Shown piece by piece: positions 26,606 through 36,873 of a stretch of DNA of 64,000 bases. Position numbers and translations under genes: made by a program. The notes beneath the pieces were generated by a model. It was given only the letters and a program-made list of their open reading frames with translations, was not told the origin of the DNA and did not search any database. Positions within the stretch are counted from its first letter, which is position 1; each line of letters opens with the position of its first letter. Source of the stretch: SZUA-36 sp963753105 (GTDB lineage: Bacteria > Pseudomonadota > Gammaproteobacteria > Xanthomonadales > SZUA-36); assembly GCA_963753105.1 (NCBI GenBank), contig CAVWBD010000004.1, positions 1-64,000 of the forward strand, read 5' to 3'.

Positions 26606-28224
26606 GCTTCGCCCTCGATTTCTTTTTTATCTATTGCGAGGTAAATACGGAATTCCGTGCCCTTGCCGACTTCACTTTCAACTTCGATCGTCCCCCGGTG
26701 GGATTCAACTGTACCATGGCTGACCGATAATCCCAGCCCGGTACCCTTGCCGACGTCCTTGGTGGTAAAGAAGGGATCGAAGATCTTCTCCAGGTCTGCT
26801 GCGGGGATACCACAGCCGGTATCGGTGATGGTGACTTCCGCCATACAACCCGTGGTGGTGACGGAGTCCGGGCAGGTCCCGGCTTCACACGAGCGGGTCC
26901 TGATCGTGATGGTGCCGGCGCCTTCGATGGCATGGCGGGCATTGACCAGCATGTTCATGATCACCTGCTTGATCAGATCCTCGTCCAGCCAGACGGGTGG
27001 CAGCCGGTCATCGAGTTCCGTGACGATCGTAATGTCTTCCACCTGGGCGGGTTGCTCGATCAGTTGCAAGGTGTCCTCGATCAGCCTGTTCAGGTCGTGG
27101 TAAGCCTTTTCAGGTGTCTTTTCACGTGAGAAATCCAGCAGCCTGCGGATGATCCCGGCACAGCGCTTGGTTTCCTTGATGACCAGGTCGAGGTCTTCGG
27201 CATCGCGGCTGTCATCGGGCAGGTTTCTTCCTGACCAGGTGGGCGAAAGTCAGCACACCGGTCAGGGGGTTGTTCAACTCGTGCGCGATACCGGCGGCGA
27301 GCAGGCCGACGGAGGCCAGCCTTTCGCTGCGCGCAGTCTCAGCGTGGGCGATCTGCAGTGCGCGGCTGGCCTGTTCGACTTTTTCTTCCAGGGTCTTGCC
27401 CCAGTTTTCCAGGTCCACTCGTGATTTGCGCAATGCCTCGGTCATGCTGTTGAAAGACTCCGCCAGGTGCCCGAACTCATCCTTGCTGCGTACCGGGATG
27501 GTTTGTTCCAGGTCACCTTCCGCGAGCCGGATTGCACCGTCATGCAGGTCACGCAGGGGCAGGTAGATCATGCGGTTGACCAGGTAGCTGACCAACAGAC
27601 CCGCCAGGATAATAAAACCCAGTGACAGGCCGAAAATCTTCAGGGTGTTGGAGCGCAGGGTCTGCTTCGATGCCGCCGAGTGGATATACGATGTCCAGCA
27701 CACCGAGTACGGTCTGTTCGGCCTGGTGCTGGTGACAGGCGGCGCTGGCGCAGCTCGGTTCATTACGGATGACCGCCGTGCTGCCGAGCATGCGTATGCC
27801 GTTTTCACTGGTAAAGAAGCGCGGCCTGCCGATCGGTCGGGCTTTCTGCAAAGGATTCCTTATCCTCATGGCAGCCCACGCAGGACTCGGCTTCCAGGTC
27901 AATCTGGGTGCCGATTTCATCCTGCTTGGAAGAATGGATTACCCTGCCGTCCTTGCTCAGTATCCTGACTTTTTCGATGTCCTCGTGTGCACCCACGTCC
28001 GCGATGATCTGGTTAACCTCGGACGGTTTGTTCTCGTGCATCGCGAACCGTGTGCTCTTGATCAGCACCTCGGACAGCTGGGCATTATGACTGACGACTT
28101 GGCGCAGCAGGTCGTCCCTGGTATTGCGGGCCACCATCCAGGTGAACAGGAACGCCGCGATCGACAGCGCGATCACCAGGTAGACCCCGACCTTGAACTG
28201 CAGGCTGTTTTTAATCTTGGTCAA
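26602..28224 (-). CDS. Membrane sensor histidine kinase with periplasmic c-type heme motifs (several frameshifts)
   Basis: The N-terminus has a transmembrane helix (VYLVIALSIAAFLFTWMVA), then a periplasmic domain with ESCVGCHEDKE (CXXCH) and, after a frame break near 27830, SCASAACHQHQ (CX4CH) followed by QTVLGVLDIVYPL. A second membrane helix (GFIILAGLLVSYLVNRM), a HAMP region, and the phosphoacceptor box AAGIAHELNNPLTG follow. After another break near 27220 come the ATPase motifs NMLVNARHAIEG, TDTGCGIP and GKGTGLGLSV. The start is a TTG overlapping the hemY stop. The heme motifs suggest sensing of redox state, NO, O2 or heme itself through covalently bound heme. The full length is about 540 residues. 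Confidence 0.87.
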
Positions 28225-29607
28225 TCGCTCTCACCATCATGTGTTCCTGGAACCAGTGTCTGCGCGGTCTGCCGGGCGTTCACCACGCAATCGTTCAGGC
28301 TGACACCCTTGAAGGCATTACCAGTCAGTACCAGCCCGGGGTGGCGCTTGCAACTGCTCGTCCATGGCGGCCAGCCGCGCTGCATGCCCGATTATATACT
28401 GAGGGATCGCGCGCACGTGCCGGAAGATGCGTATGAAATCGGGCTCGGCCGTCAAACCGAGAATGTCCTGCAGGTCGGACCTGACCCGGCTAATGAGTTG
28501 TTCGTCATCCAGCAGGGCCAGTTCTGGCGTACGTGCCCCGCCCACCATGGAGCGCAACAGGACCGATCCCTCGGGAGCGCGGCCGGGGAATACGTTGGAA
28601 TCAACGATGGTGCCGAGTACCGCGCGTTGTTCCTTTGACGGCACCAGGAAACCGAAGCCGTCCAGTACCTGGCCCACTCGTTGTTGGGAATAGCCGAAAC
28701 AGACCACCGAGAGTGCAGGGTAGGGTATTTCACCGAGCAGGCCGGCCAGCGTTCCATCCATGTCTGCCAGCATGTTCGCCTGGGCATGTGCCGGGGCGGC
28801 CAACACCAGCACATCGCTTTCCTCGACCGTGCCGTTATCCATATGCAACAGGTAGCGGCTTCCACTGCGGTCAATCGCACTGACCGGGCTGGCCAGGCGG
28901 ATGCGTTCCCCGAGCAGACCGGTCAGGCGGTCGGTCAGTTCAGCCATGCCACCCGTGAACGAGGTCAGCGTGCCACCGGGACCCGGTCCCGGCGTATTTT
29001 TATTGCCTGCGCGTTTTGCCCTGGCCTGTAACTTGATCAGGCCACGGATCAGGCTGCCGAATTCTGTTTCTACTTCATGGATGCGCGGAAAACAGCTTTT
29101 CAGGCTCAGCTGTTCGGAGTCGCCGGCAAAAACACCGGATGCCATCGGGTCAATCAGCCGCTCACTGGCTTCCCGGCCAAGCCGCCGCGTGGCGAACTGC
29201 GCCAGGCTTTCATCATCGATATCAGTGCCGCCGGTGACGGTTTCCAGGATGACCCGCAACCTGCCACGCACACTGAGCAACCTGGATTTCAGGAATTCCG
29301 GCGGTTTTTCGGGGAGCTTGTGTAACTCATTGCGGCTGAACACGTAACGTTTCTTTGCAGACCCGTCGGCGGGCAGCGGTGACAGCCCCGTTTCCCTGCA
29401 CAGTTCCAGGGTTTGCGGGACCTTGTCCAGAAAACCGTTGACACCACCCTCGCACAAATAACCTTCCGGGCTGGTTTCGGTCCAGACCTTGCCACCGGTC
29501 CGTTGCCCAGCTTCGAACAGGGTGATTTCGGCAGCGGGGTTTCTGGCCAACACTGCCTGTGCGGTGGCGAGGCCGGATATCCCGGCGCCGACGATATTAA
29601 TTTTCAT
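28221..29607 (-). CDS. hemY: Protoporphyrinogen oxidase, FAD-dependent (one frameshift near the end)
   Basis: The protein begins MKINIVGAGISGLATAQAVL, a dinucleotide-binding motif, and continues FEAGQRTGGKVWTE, GVNGFLDKVP, DPMASGVFAGD and VLAAPAHAQANML, all typical of HemY/HemG-type (TIGR00562) oxidases. A frame break near 28345 ends the main frame at APPRAGTDW. The alternative frame supplies HPGLVLTGNAFKGVSLNDCV, the FAD-binding C-terminus, and a stop at 28221. It catalyses the penultimate step of heme synthesis. It is first in an operon with a heme-motif kinase and its regulator, which fits a heme-intensive lifestyle. Confidence 0.9.
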
Positions 29608-29893
29608 AAGTCTCTTCCGCAGTTGAGCCCGTATATTGCGCCAGTCGGACTCTGGAATTTAAGAAATTGTCCGATTTTAAAAAAAATGACAATACTACAT
29701 CGCAAACCAAGAACGCACTTGTAACTGGCCTGAATCCTATCACGGCCCGGGCTTGCCCTTGCACGACTAAAGTTGAGCTTCCCTAGACCCGTAGCTACGG
29801 CTATGGATCTCGGTCCAGCCCGGCCTCCAGCCACACCTGTTCAGCGCCAGTCCCCGCGATACTGGTTCAATATGTGGACTCGCCTGCGGTTGG
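29608..29893. other. Intergenic gap, no gene seen
   Basis: This is the divergent upstream region of hemY and the cytochrome at 30041. It contains an AT-rich stretch near 29650-29700. No conserved frame or repeat was recognised. Confidence 0.5.
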
Positions 29894-29924
29894 TTGATTT
29901 TTTGCTCTGATATTTTAAGTTATG

Positions 29925-29938
29925 ATGACATATGTCAT
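29925..29938. promoter_or_regulatory. Perfect 14-base palindrome upstream of a cytochrome gene
   Basis: ATGACATATGTCAT is perfectly self-complementary and lies 103 bases before the cytochrome start. It could be a dimeric regulator site. The regulator is unknown. Confidence 0.35.
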
Positions 29939-30040
29939 AAACGAAATGACACCACGAAGGTAGTTTTATACCGCTTTGATCGATGGGTATTCCGGAACCA
30001 GGCCGGATACGTGAACCAGGAAGTCTTGGAGATAAATGTT

Positions 30041-30418
30041 ATGAAAACTGCAGAAAAACTATTGTTAATGAGCCTGCTGCCACTGGCACTGGCAGGGTGT
30101 AGCGGTGAGCCATCCGTCAGTTTTTCCCAGGACGTAAAACCTGTACTTGACCAACATTGTATTGAGTGCCACCAGGTGGACGGCTCGGGAACCCTGGCCA
30201 GCGGATTTGACATGACCTCTTACGAGGGCCTGATGAAGGGTACCAATTTCGGCCCGATGGTCATCGCCGGCGATCCCGAAGGCAGCAATTTACTGGTATT
30301 GATCGAAGGCCGTGCTGACCCGTCTATCAGCATGCCACACGGACAGCGCGACCCGGTAGCCAAGCCGGATATCCAGGCCATCCGTGCGTGGATTGAGCAG
30401 GGCGCCGAGAACAACTAG
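30041..30418 (+). CDS. Monoheme cytochrome c lipoprotein (planctomycete-type PSCyt1-like domain)
   Basis: The ATG at 30041 is chosen because TTGGAG precedes it and a lipobox leader follows (LLPLALAGCSGE). The domain reads VSFSQDVKPVLDQHCIECH, FDMTSYEGLMKG, VIAGDPEGSNLL and ISMPHGQRDPVA, then DIQAIRAWIEQGAENN. This is the arrangement of single-heme domains often annotated as planctomycete-type cytochrome c. It has 125 residues and would be membrane-anchored in the periplasm. It precedes the decaheme/MtrB pair on the same strand but has its own spacing, so co-transcription is uncertain. Confidence 0.85.
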   Translation: MKTAEKLLLMSLLPLALAGCSGEPSVSFSQDVKPVLDQHCIECHQVDGSGTLASGFDMTSYEGLMKGTNFGPMVIAGDPEGSNLLVLIEGRADPSISMPHGQRDPVAKPDIQAIRAWIEQGAENN

Positions 30419-30450
30419 AAGGTAAAAACAGGCTTGAAAATCATGCCTGA

Positions 30451-30464
30451 TTGACTTGGGTCAA
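30451..30464. promoter_or_regulatory. FNR/ANR-type box upstream of the decaheme gene
   Basis: TTGACTTGGGTCAA is a perfect TTGA-N6-TCAA inverted repeat. Candidate -10 sequences (TATAAA, TAGACT) follow at 30480-30492, so the box is at about -35 to -42, suited to activation under anoxia. Confidence 0.65.
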
Positions 30465-30650
30465 GCACGGTTTGAGCCGTATAAATTAGACTTAGTTAAT
30501 ATATAAGAATATTAACTAGAATAAGTTAGATCACTTAAACTTAAATAATAATGGTTTAGACGCACATCCTGGATAAGCCTGGTGTGCTTTGTTTTGGGGA
30601 ACGATATTTCTTGTGTCGACCCCGGCAAATTACAAACTCACGGAGTGGGC

Positions 30651-31625
30651 ATGGTCATGAACAAGAACCCGGATTACAGAATCCGACTGCAGTTTATCCC
30701 GGGATTTTTCCTTTTAACCTTCAGCTTGATGTTGTCGGGAACTTTATTCGCCGACGAGGTGGAGGATGCCACCGCGCAGGCCGAATATTCCAGGGGTGCG
30801 AACCAGTGCATGTCCTGTCACCGGGAGGGTCGTGACCCTGCGGCGCACGAGGTTTTCCTGACCCCGATGGGTATCAGTGACTCCGAACGGTCGCCGTTTG
30901 CCGATGGCCGCCACGATTGCGAAACCTGCCACGGCCCGAGCGCAGCCCACCGCAAGCGCGCGGAAGATGGCTCACGGCCGTTGCCAACGATCACATTTGA
31001 TGAAAACAACACGGCTGCAGAGCAGAATGAAATCTGCATGGCCTGTCATGACGATGGCAGCAGGATGCATTGGCCGGGTAGCATGCACGAAGAAGAGGAA
31101 GTGGCCTGTGCAAGTTGCCACGAGGTACATGCTGCACACGATCCGGCCCTGGACAAGGTTGGCCAGCAGGAAAAGTGTTTTGCCTGCCACCAGCGAGTCC
31201 GATCTGAGACATTCAGGAGCAGCAGCCATCCGTTGCGTTTTGGCGAGATGACCTGTACCGATTGTCATAACCCGCACAATGGAAATAATGACTTCCAACT
31301 GGTCAATTCCAGCATTAACGACACCTGCTACAACTGCCACGCCGAGAAACGGGGTCCGTTACTGTGGGAACACGCACCCGTCACCGAGGACTGCAGCTTG
31401 TGCCACAACGCGCACGGGAGCAATCACGCAGCCTTGCTGAAACAGCGCTCACCATTGTTGTGTCAGCAATGCCACGCCTCCAGTGGACATCCATCATTGG
31501 CGTACACCAGTGAATCGATTGACGACAACTTCCAGCAAAGGTTCCTGTTGAGCCGTTCTTGCGGTAATTGCCACGCACAAGTCCATGGCTCCAACCATCC
31601 GTCAGGCGCGAACCTGACCCGGTAA
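30651..31625 (+). CDS. Decaheme c-type cytochrome, MtrA/DmsE family
   Basis: The start at 30651 has GGAG five bases upstream and leads into a signal peptide (FLLTFSLMLSGTLFAD). The 324-residue protein has ten CXXCH sites: CMSCH, CETCH, CMACH, CASCH, CFACH, CTDCH, CYNCH, CSLCH, CQQCH and CGNCH. Both length and heme number match MtrA (about 333 residues, ten hemes), the periplasmic part of outer-membrane electron conduits. The next gene encodes an MtrB-like barrel, which supports this. No outer-surface multiheme cytochrome follows, as in PioAB-like or DmsEF-like sets. It is intact. Confidence 0.92.
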   Translation: MVMNKNPDYRIRLQFIPGFFLLTFSLMLSGTLFADEVEDATAQAEYSRGANQCMSCHREGRDPAAHEVFLTPMGISDSERSPFADGRHDCETCHGPSAAHRKRAEDGSRPLPTITFDENNTAAEQNEICMACHDDGSRMHWPGSMHEEEEVACASCHEVHAAHDPALDKVGQQEKCFACHQRVRSETFRSSSHPLRFGEMTCTDCHNPHNGNNDFQLVNSSINDTCYNCHAEKRGPLLWEHAPVTEDCSLCHNAHGSNHAALLKQRSPLLCQQCHASSGHPSLAYTSESIDDNFQQRFLLSRSCGNCHAQVHGSNHPSGANLTR

Positions 31626-31654
31626 CGGCGGCAGAACAAGAGGTATCAGGAATA

Positions 31655-33774
31655 ATGAAAACACTTGCCCGGAAACTTGGTTTCAGTTTAACCACTCTTT
31701 TACCGCTTGTGCTGTTGAGCGCCACCGGCGCACAGGCACAGGCACAGGAACAGGCGGAAGACCCGGCGATTTACTCATGCCGTCAGTGTGTCAGTTACAC
31801 CGGTTGGAGCGGTTTCCTGGATTTTGGCTTCAACGCTCTCAGTGATGAATCCCTGCGGTTTGCCGATTACCGTGGCCTGGTTGAGGAAGGCACGAGCCTG
31901 GCCGTTGATGCCGAGCTTCACTACAGGAACCTGAAAGGCTGGTATTTTGACCTGTATGCAGTTGACTCGATGCTCGACAACCGCCAATTCGATGCGCGCG
32001 GCGGTAAGCAGGATAAGTTTGAATTCCGCCTGGGATGGCAGAAAATTCCGAAGTACCGTGGTTATGGAACCCAGACCCCGTTCCTGGATGTGGGCAGTGA
32101 TAACCTGAGCCTGCCCGGCAGACTGGGTTTACGCACCGACTACCGGCCGGATGAGCGACATTGCAAGACAGCCTGGCGAAAGCTGCCCTGAAAACCCAAC
32201 GCAAGATATTCGATGCAGGGGCAACGGTGCAAGCTGGGCGGACACTGGTCTTACAAGCATCGATTACCAGCGCCAGAAGAAAAGGGCACGCGAACCCTGG
32301 CGGCGGTCTGTTCAATGCGGCCCTCATGCCCGCGCCGGTCGATTTCATCACCGACATTATGGATATGGCCCTGGGCTATGCGAGCAAGCGCGCCCAGCTC
32401 CAGATTGGTTTCATGCAATTCGTATTTCGATAACAGGAATGCCTCCCTGACATGGCGTAACCCGTTTGGCTCGCGGCCCGGAAACAATTACCTGCGTGAC
32501 GGCACTTGAACCCGGTAACGAGTTCAACAAGTCAATGTTTCAGGTGCGTTGGTGATCACGCCACGGATTCGCTTGTCCGGCACAGGGTTCGATGGGGGAG
32601 ATGAGACAAAATGATCCATTCCTTCCTTATTCGACAAGCCCGAAGTTTCAATGACCTCGTACTGCCGCGCGAGTCGCTGGACGGCAAACTGGACATCAGC
32701 ACCTATAACTTCACCGGCAAATTGTTCGCACATCTGGGCAACGGCCTCAGCTTCACCGCCCGTGGCAAATGGGACGAGCGGGAAAACAAGACACCGGTCG
32801 ATCTGTACGAGACGGTGTACTGTTGATTTACTGCAACAGGAGATCGTTACAACCGGCCTTACAGCTATAAACGTGAAAAGTATTCAGCCGATCTGCGTTA
32901 CCGGGCCGGCCGTAGCATGAGGTCAGCCGCGGGCGCGGAACAGAAGAATATGGAACGCACCCTGCAGGCGGTCGAGCACAGTGAGGAAACCACCTTCTGG
33001 GGTGAGGTCAAGGTAACCCGACGCCGTGTTCCCAATTGCGTTTCAAGCTCGAATCCGCAGAACGCGAGGTCGAAGATTACCTGCAGCCGGATGACGGTGG
33101 TCCCGTCGATCATCCCGCTAATGCGTAAGTTCAACCAGGCGGATCGCGATCGCGACCGCCTGGTGGTGGAGTTCGACTTCATGCCTACGGACAGCGCTTG
33201 GCATCAACCTCAGTTATCTTCAGCGCCAGGTCGGATTACACCGAGTCCGATGATCGGCCTGCAGGAAAGTGAAGAGAAAAGCTATACCCTCAACCTGAAT
33301 CTGGCCGTGGGTAAAAGGGCGATATCTACGCCTTTCGTGACCCGCGATAACATCGACTCTCGCATGCTGAATGCGACGGCGCACAACGCCGATCCGTGGG
33401 ACGCCAGGACTGCCGATGAGATAACGACCATGGGTTTGGGTTTTTCCACCCGGATCGATGACAAATCCAGTATCGGTATCGACTACGTTTCTTCCGATTC
33501 CACGGGTGGCATAGCCTGGTTCAGACAAGCGATGAGGAAGCGCCCTTCAGCCAACTGCAAACGGACCTGACAAACACGAAGTTGTATTTTGATCATGACT
33601 TGACCGAACGCCTGGGGTCTCAAGCTGTACGCTGAGTATGAAGAATTCAGCAGCCGTGACTGGGCCATCGATGGCTATGGCGTTGATGGAATCAGCTCGA
33701 TACTGACCATGGGCGAGGAGAGCCCCGACTACGATATGTGGTACTTCCGGGTCCAGGCAAGTTATAGATTTTAA
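31655..33774 (+). CDS. MtrB/PioB-type outer-membrane beta-barrel (multiple frameshifts)
   Basis: The start ATG at 31655 gives a signal peptide (LTTLLPLVLLSATGAQA). It is followed by CRQC, the N-terminal CXXC pair seen in MtrB-family barrels, then WSGFLDFGFNALSDES and repeated strand patterns. The frame changes many times (for example near 32150, 32430, 32580, 32820, 33180 and 33590) but the coding signal continues to VQASYRF at 33774, with the terminal phenylalanine usual in barrels. The length of about 705 residues fits MtrB. It would house the decaheme partner and carry electrons across the outer membrane. Whether it is intact in vivo cannot be told. Confidence 0.82.
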
Positions 33775-33801
33775 TTACTGATATTAAGGCGTTGAGGAGA
33801 G

Positions 33802-33858
33802 CCCCTGTTTTGCCCTGAACGAAACTCAAACGTTCAGGAGCGGAGCAGGGGTTTTTTT
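33802..33858 (+). terminator. Terminator after the decaheme/MtrB operon
   Basis: Nested stems CCCCTG/CAGGGG and CCTGAACG/CGTTCAGG are followed by seven T. Confidence 0.85.
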
Positions 33859-33897
33859 ATTGGGCGGCAATCAGTGTCCACCAAAATCCGTTACCGA

Positions 33898-33911
33898 TTG
33901 ACTTGAGTCAA
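33898..33911. promoter_or_regulatory. frdA: FNR/ANR-type box upstream of frdA
   Basis: TTGACTTGAGTCAA is a perfect 14-base inverted repeat of the TTGA-N6-TCAA class. It is centred 67 bases before the frdA ATG, which is suitable for a class II position relative to a start near 33946. Confidence 0.7.
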
Positions 33912-33971
33912 TCATTGATTGATATTTATGCATCATGCTAATCAGCTATTAGTTGTCCCGGGAAAAATAAT

Positions 33972-35732
33972 ATGGAACTCATTCAGTCTGACGTCGTAAT
34001 CGTGGGTGCAGGCGGAGCTGGTCTTCGGGCCGCCATAGCCATCGCAGAATCCAACCCTGAACTTGAAATCGCTTTGATTTCAAAGGTATACCCGATGCGC
34101 AGCCACACCTGCGCCGCAGAGGGTGGAGCCGCCGGGGTCAAGACGGCCGATGATTCGCTGGATTATCACTTCAATGACACCGTGGGTGGCGGGGACTGGT
34201 TGTGTGACCAGGACGTCGTCGAGCATTTTGTCAAGCAGGCGCCACGCGAACTGATGCGGCTCGAGCACTGGGGTTGTCCCTGGAGCCGTGAAGAAGACGG
34301 TTCTGTGGCAGTACGCCCGTTTGGTGGCATGAAGAAGAAACGTACCTGGTATGCCGCTGACAAGAGCGGTTTCCATATCCTGCATACCCTGTTCCAGACA
34401 TCCCTGCAATTCCCGTCCATCAAGCGCTACGATGAGTACTTTGCACTCGACCTGTTGCACCTGGATGGCAAGTGCCGCGGCGTGGTTGCCATGGAAATGC
34501 GTAGCGGCCGGTTCTTCCAGTTCAATTCGCCGGCCGTCATCATGGCGACCGGTGGTGGTGGACAGGTCTTCCCGTTCACGACCAACGGTGCGGTCAAGAC
34601 CGGTGACGGCATGGCAATGGCCTACCGCGCCGGTGTGCCGCTGAAGGACATGGAATTCGTCCAGTACCACCCGACCGGTTTGCCGGGCACGGGTATTCTT
34701 CTGACAGAAGGCTGCCGTGGCGAAGGCGGAATCCTGGTCAACAAGCACGGTTACCGTTACCTGCAGGACTACGGTATGGGTCCGGAAACACCGGTTGGTG
34801 AGCCGGTGCTCAAGACCATGGAACTCGGTCCGCGTGACCGCCTGAGCCAGGCTTTCTGGCACGAACAGAAGAAAGGCAATACCGTCGAGACCATCTGGGG
34901 CGACTGTGTATTACTGGATATGCGTCACCTCGGTGGGAAACGTATCCTTGAACGCCTGCCGCTGGTACATGAGCTGGCAGAAGCTTATGTCGGCGTGGAC
35001 ATGATCAAGGACCCGGTCCCGGTACGTCCCGTCATCCACTTCATGATGGGAGGTATCGACGCCAACGGTAAAGGTGAGACGCCGATGGCCGGTCTGTATG
35101 CCATCGGTGAGACGGCTTGCTCCGGTTTGCACGGCGCCAACCGCCTCGGTTCCAACTCCCTGACCGACCTGCTGGTATCCGGCAAGGCCTCGGCTGATGC
35201 AGCCATGAAATATGCGGCCTCGGCCGGTGGCAGCCCCGCCGATCCGGCCTTGACAGAGCAGGCGGAAAACATCGTCGCCGGTATACGTGAGTTGTTGGCG
35301 CAAGGTGGCGGCACCGAAACCATTTCCGGCCTGCGGCGGGAAATGCGGACCTCGCTGGAGGAAGGCGCCGGTATTTACCGTGACGAGGAAGGCGCTGCCA
35401 AGACCTGCCAAGAAATCGCCGGGATCCGGGAGCGCTACAGGCACATCGAGATCAATGACAAGAGCAACGTGTTCAATACCGATCTCCAGTCCGCGCTGGA
35501 ACTGCGCAACCTGCTTGCGGTGGCCGAGACCATTGCCGAAGGTTCTTTACTGCGCCGTGAGTCCAGGGGGGCACACCAGCGCCTGGATTACACTGAGCGC
35601 GATGACGAGAATTTCCTGAAACACTCGCTGTGCTTCCAGCAGGATGGTGAGCGGCCCCGTGTCGAATGGTCGGAGGTCACCATTACACGCTCGCAACCGG
35701 GCACCCGGGACTATTCAGGGGGTAAAGAATAA
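33972..35732 (+). CDS. frdA: Fumarate reductase flavoprotein subunit
   Basis: The 586-residue protein starts VVIVGAGGAGLRAAIA (FAD fold) and carries MRSHTCAAEGG, where His45 is the covalent flavin site. Substrate-site motifs include EFVQYHPTGLPGTG, EGCRGEGGILVN and RPVIHFMMGGID, then GLYAIGETACSGLHGANRLG. It catalyses fumarate reduction to succinate at the cytoplasmic face. It is close to E. coli FrdA in length and is followed by the three other subunits with overlaps. The associated rquA gene suggests rhodoquinol as the electron donor. No frame break is seen. Confidence 0.95.
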   Translation: MELIQSDVVIVGAGGAGLRAAIAIAESNPELEIALISKVYPMRSHTCAAEGGAAGVKTADDSLDYHFNDTVGGGDWLCDQDVVEHFVKQAPRELMRLEHWGCPWSREEDGSVAVRPFGGMKKKRTWYAADKSGFHILHTLFQTSLQFPSIKRYDEYFALDLLHLDGKCRGVVAMEMRSGRFFQFNSPAVIMATGGGGQVFPFTTNGAVKTGDGMAMAYRAGVPLKDMEFVQYHPTGLPGTGILLTEGCRGEGGILVNKHGYRYLQDYGMGPETPVGEPVLKTMELGPRDRLSQAFWHEQKKGNTVETIWGDCVLLDMRHLGGKRILERLPLVHELAEAYVGVDMIKDPVPVRPVIHFMMGGIDANGKGETPMAGLYAIGETACSGLHGANRLGSNSLTDLLVSGKASADAAMKYAASAGGSPADPALTEQAENIVAGIRELLAQGGGTETISGLRREMRTSLEEGAGIYRDEEGAAKTCQEIAGIRERYRHIEINDKSNVFNTDLQSALELRNLLAVAETIAEGSLLRRESRGAHQRLDYTERDDENFLKHSLCFQQDGERPRVEWSEVTITRSQPGTRDYSGGKE

Positions 35733-36475
35733 TGAGCATCCGGAATCTAGAACTGGAAGTCATGCGCTATGACCCGGAAAAGGACGAGGCGCCCTACTTT
35801 CAAACGTACACCGTGCCATGCCCTGAAGAATGGGTCATCCTGGATGCCCTGAACTACGTCAGGGACGAACTCGACACGACACTGGTTTTCCGCTGGTCCT
35901 GTCACATGATGGTCTGTGGCTCCTGCGGCATGATGGTCAACGGTGAACCGAGCCTGACCTGCAAGACCTTTATCCGCGACCTGCCAGACAAGGTGCGAAT
36001 TGAGCCGCTGGAGAACTTCCCCATCGAACGTGACCTCGTGGTGGTATTCGATGACGTTATCCAGAAACTGCAGAAGGTGCGGCCATACATCATCCGCAAG
36101 GACGATCCACCTGAAGACAAGGAGTTCACGCAGACACCCGCCATGCTGATGAAATTCAAGCAGCTGACGATGTGTATCAACTGCATGTGTTGTTATGCCG
36201 CCTGTCCTCAGTACGGGCTGGACAACAAGTTCATCGGCCCGGCAGCGCTGGCACTGGCCCATCGCTACAACCTCGATAACCGTGACCAGGGTAAATCAGA
36301 ACGCCTGGATCTGCTGGCCGATTACGACGGGGTCTGGGAATGCTCCTTCGTCGGGGCGTGCTCCGAGGTGTGTCCCAAGCACGTTGATCCGGCGGCAGCG
36401 CTGCAACAGATGAAGGTTGACGGTGCAGTTGAATACTGGAAACAAAAACTGGGAATGACGGGAGAGAAATCATGA
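35732..36475 (+). CDS. frdB: Fumarate reductase iron-sulfur subunit
   Basis: The 247-residue protein has an N-terminal [2Fe-2S] ferredoxin motif (SCHMMVCGSCGMMVNG and a later C in SLTCK). C-terminal motifs for [4Fe-4S] and [3Fe-4S] centres are CINCMCCYAACPQYG and CSFVGACSEVCPKHVDP. It carries electrons from the membrane quinol site to the flavin of FrdA. Its start overlaps the frdA stop by one base and its stop overlaps the frdC start, consistent with a fully coupled operon. Confidence 0.95.
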   Translation: MSIRNLELEVMRYDPEKDEAPYFQTYTVPCPEEWVILDALNYVRDELDTTLVFRWSCHMMVCGSCGMMVNGEPSLTCKTFIRDLPDKVRIEPLENFPIERDLVVVFDDVIQKLQKVRPYIIRKDDPPEDKEFTQTPAMLMKFKQLTMCINCMCCYAACPQYGLDNKFIGPAALALAHRYNLDNRDQGKSERLDLLADYDGVWECSFVGACSEVCPKHVDPAAALQQMKVDGAVEYWKQKLGMTGEKS

Positions 36476-36873
36476 GCCGCAGACCCTATATCCGACCGAT
36501 GTCCAAGACCACCTGGTACATGCGTAACGGGCGTTACAAGGTTTACGTCCTGCGTGAACTGACCAGTTTCCTGGTCGCTTTTTACAGTTTTCACCTGATC
36601 TGTGTACTGGCCATCCTGGCCACCGGGTCGGCGGAAAAGTGGGACAGTTTTATCGCTGCGCAACAGAGTACCGGCTGGGTCATTTTCCATGCGATCGCCC
36701 TGTTGTATTTCCTGTTTTTCCAGACCTTCCCCTGGTTCAAACTGGCGCCCAAGGCGATGCCGGTCCAGGTGGGTGACAAGAAACTTCCTGACAGTTACAT
36801 CATTATTGCGCATTACGTGGCGTGGCTCGTTGTCAGCGCCTTTATCTTCTGGTTAGCGGGGGTATTCTCATGA
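36472..36873 (+). CDS. frdC: Fumarate reductase membrane anchor subunit C
   Basis: The 133-residue protein opens RRPYIRPMSKTTWYMRNG, very like E. coli FrdC. It has three transmembrane helices (LTSFLVAFYSFHLICVLAIL, VIFHAIALLYFLFFQTF, IIIAHYVAWLVVSAFIFWLA). With FrdD it forms the quinol-binding, heme-free anchor of E. coli-type QFR. It is intact and overlaps both neighbours. Confidence 0.93.
   Translation: MSRRPYIRPMSKTTWYMRNGRYKVYVLRELTSFLVAFYSFHLICVLAILATGSAEKWDSFIAAQQSTGWVIFHAIALLYFLFFQTFPWFKLAPKAMPVQVGDKKLPDSYIIIAHYVAWLVVSAFIFWLAGVFS

Noticed and set aside
34080..34862. 260-residue open frame on the minus strand within frdA
   Set aside because: It is an antisense frame of a strongly conserved gene, with no features of its own.
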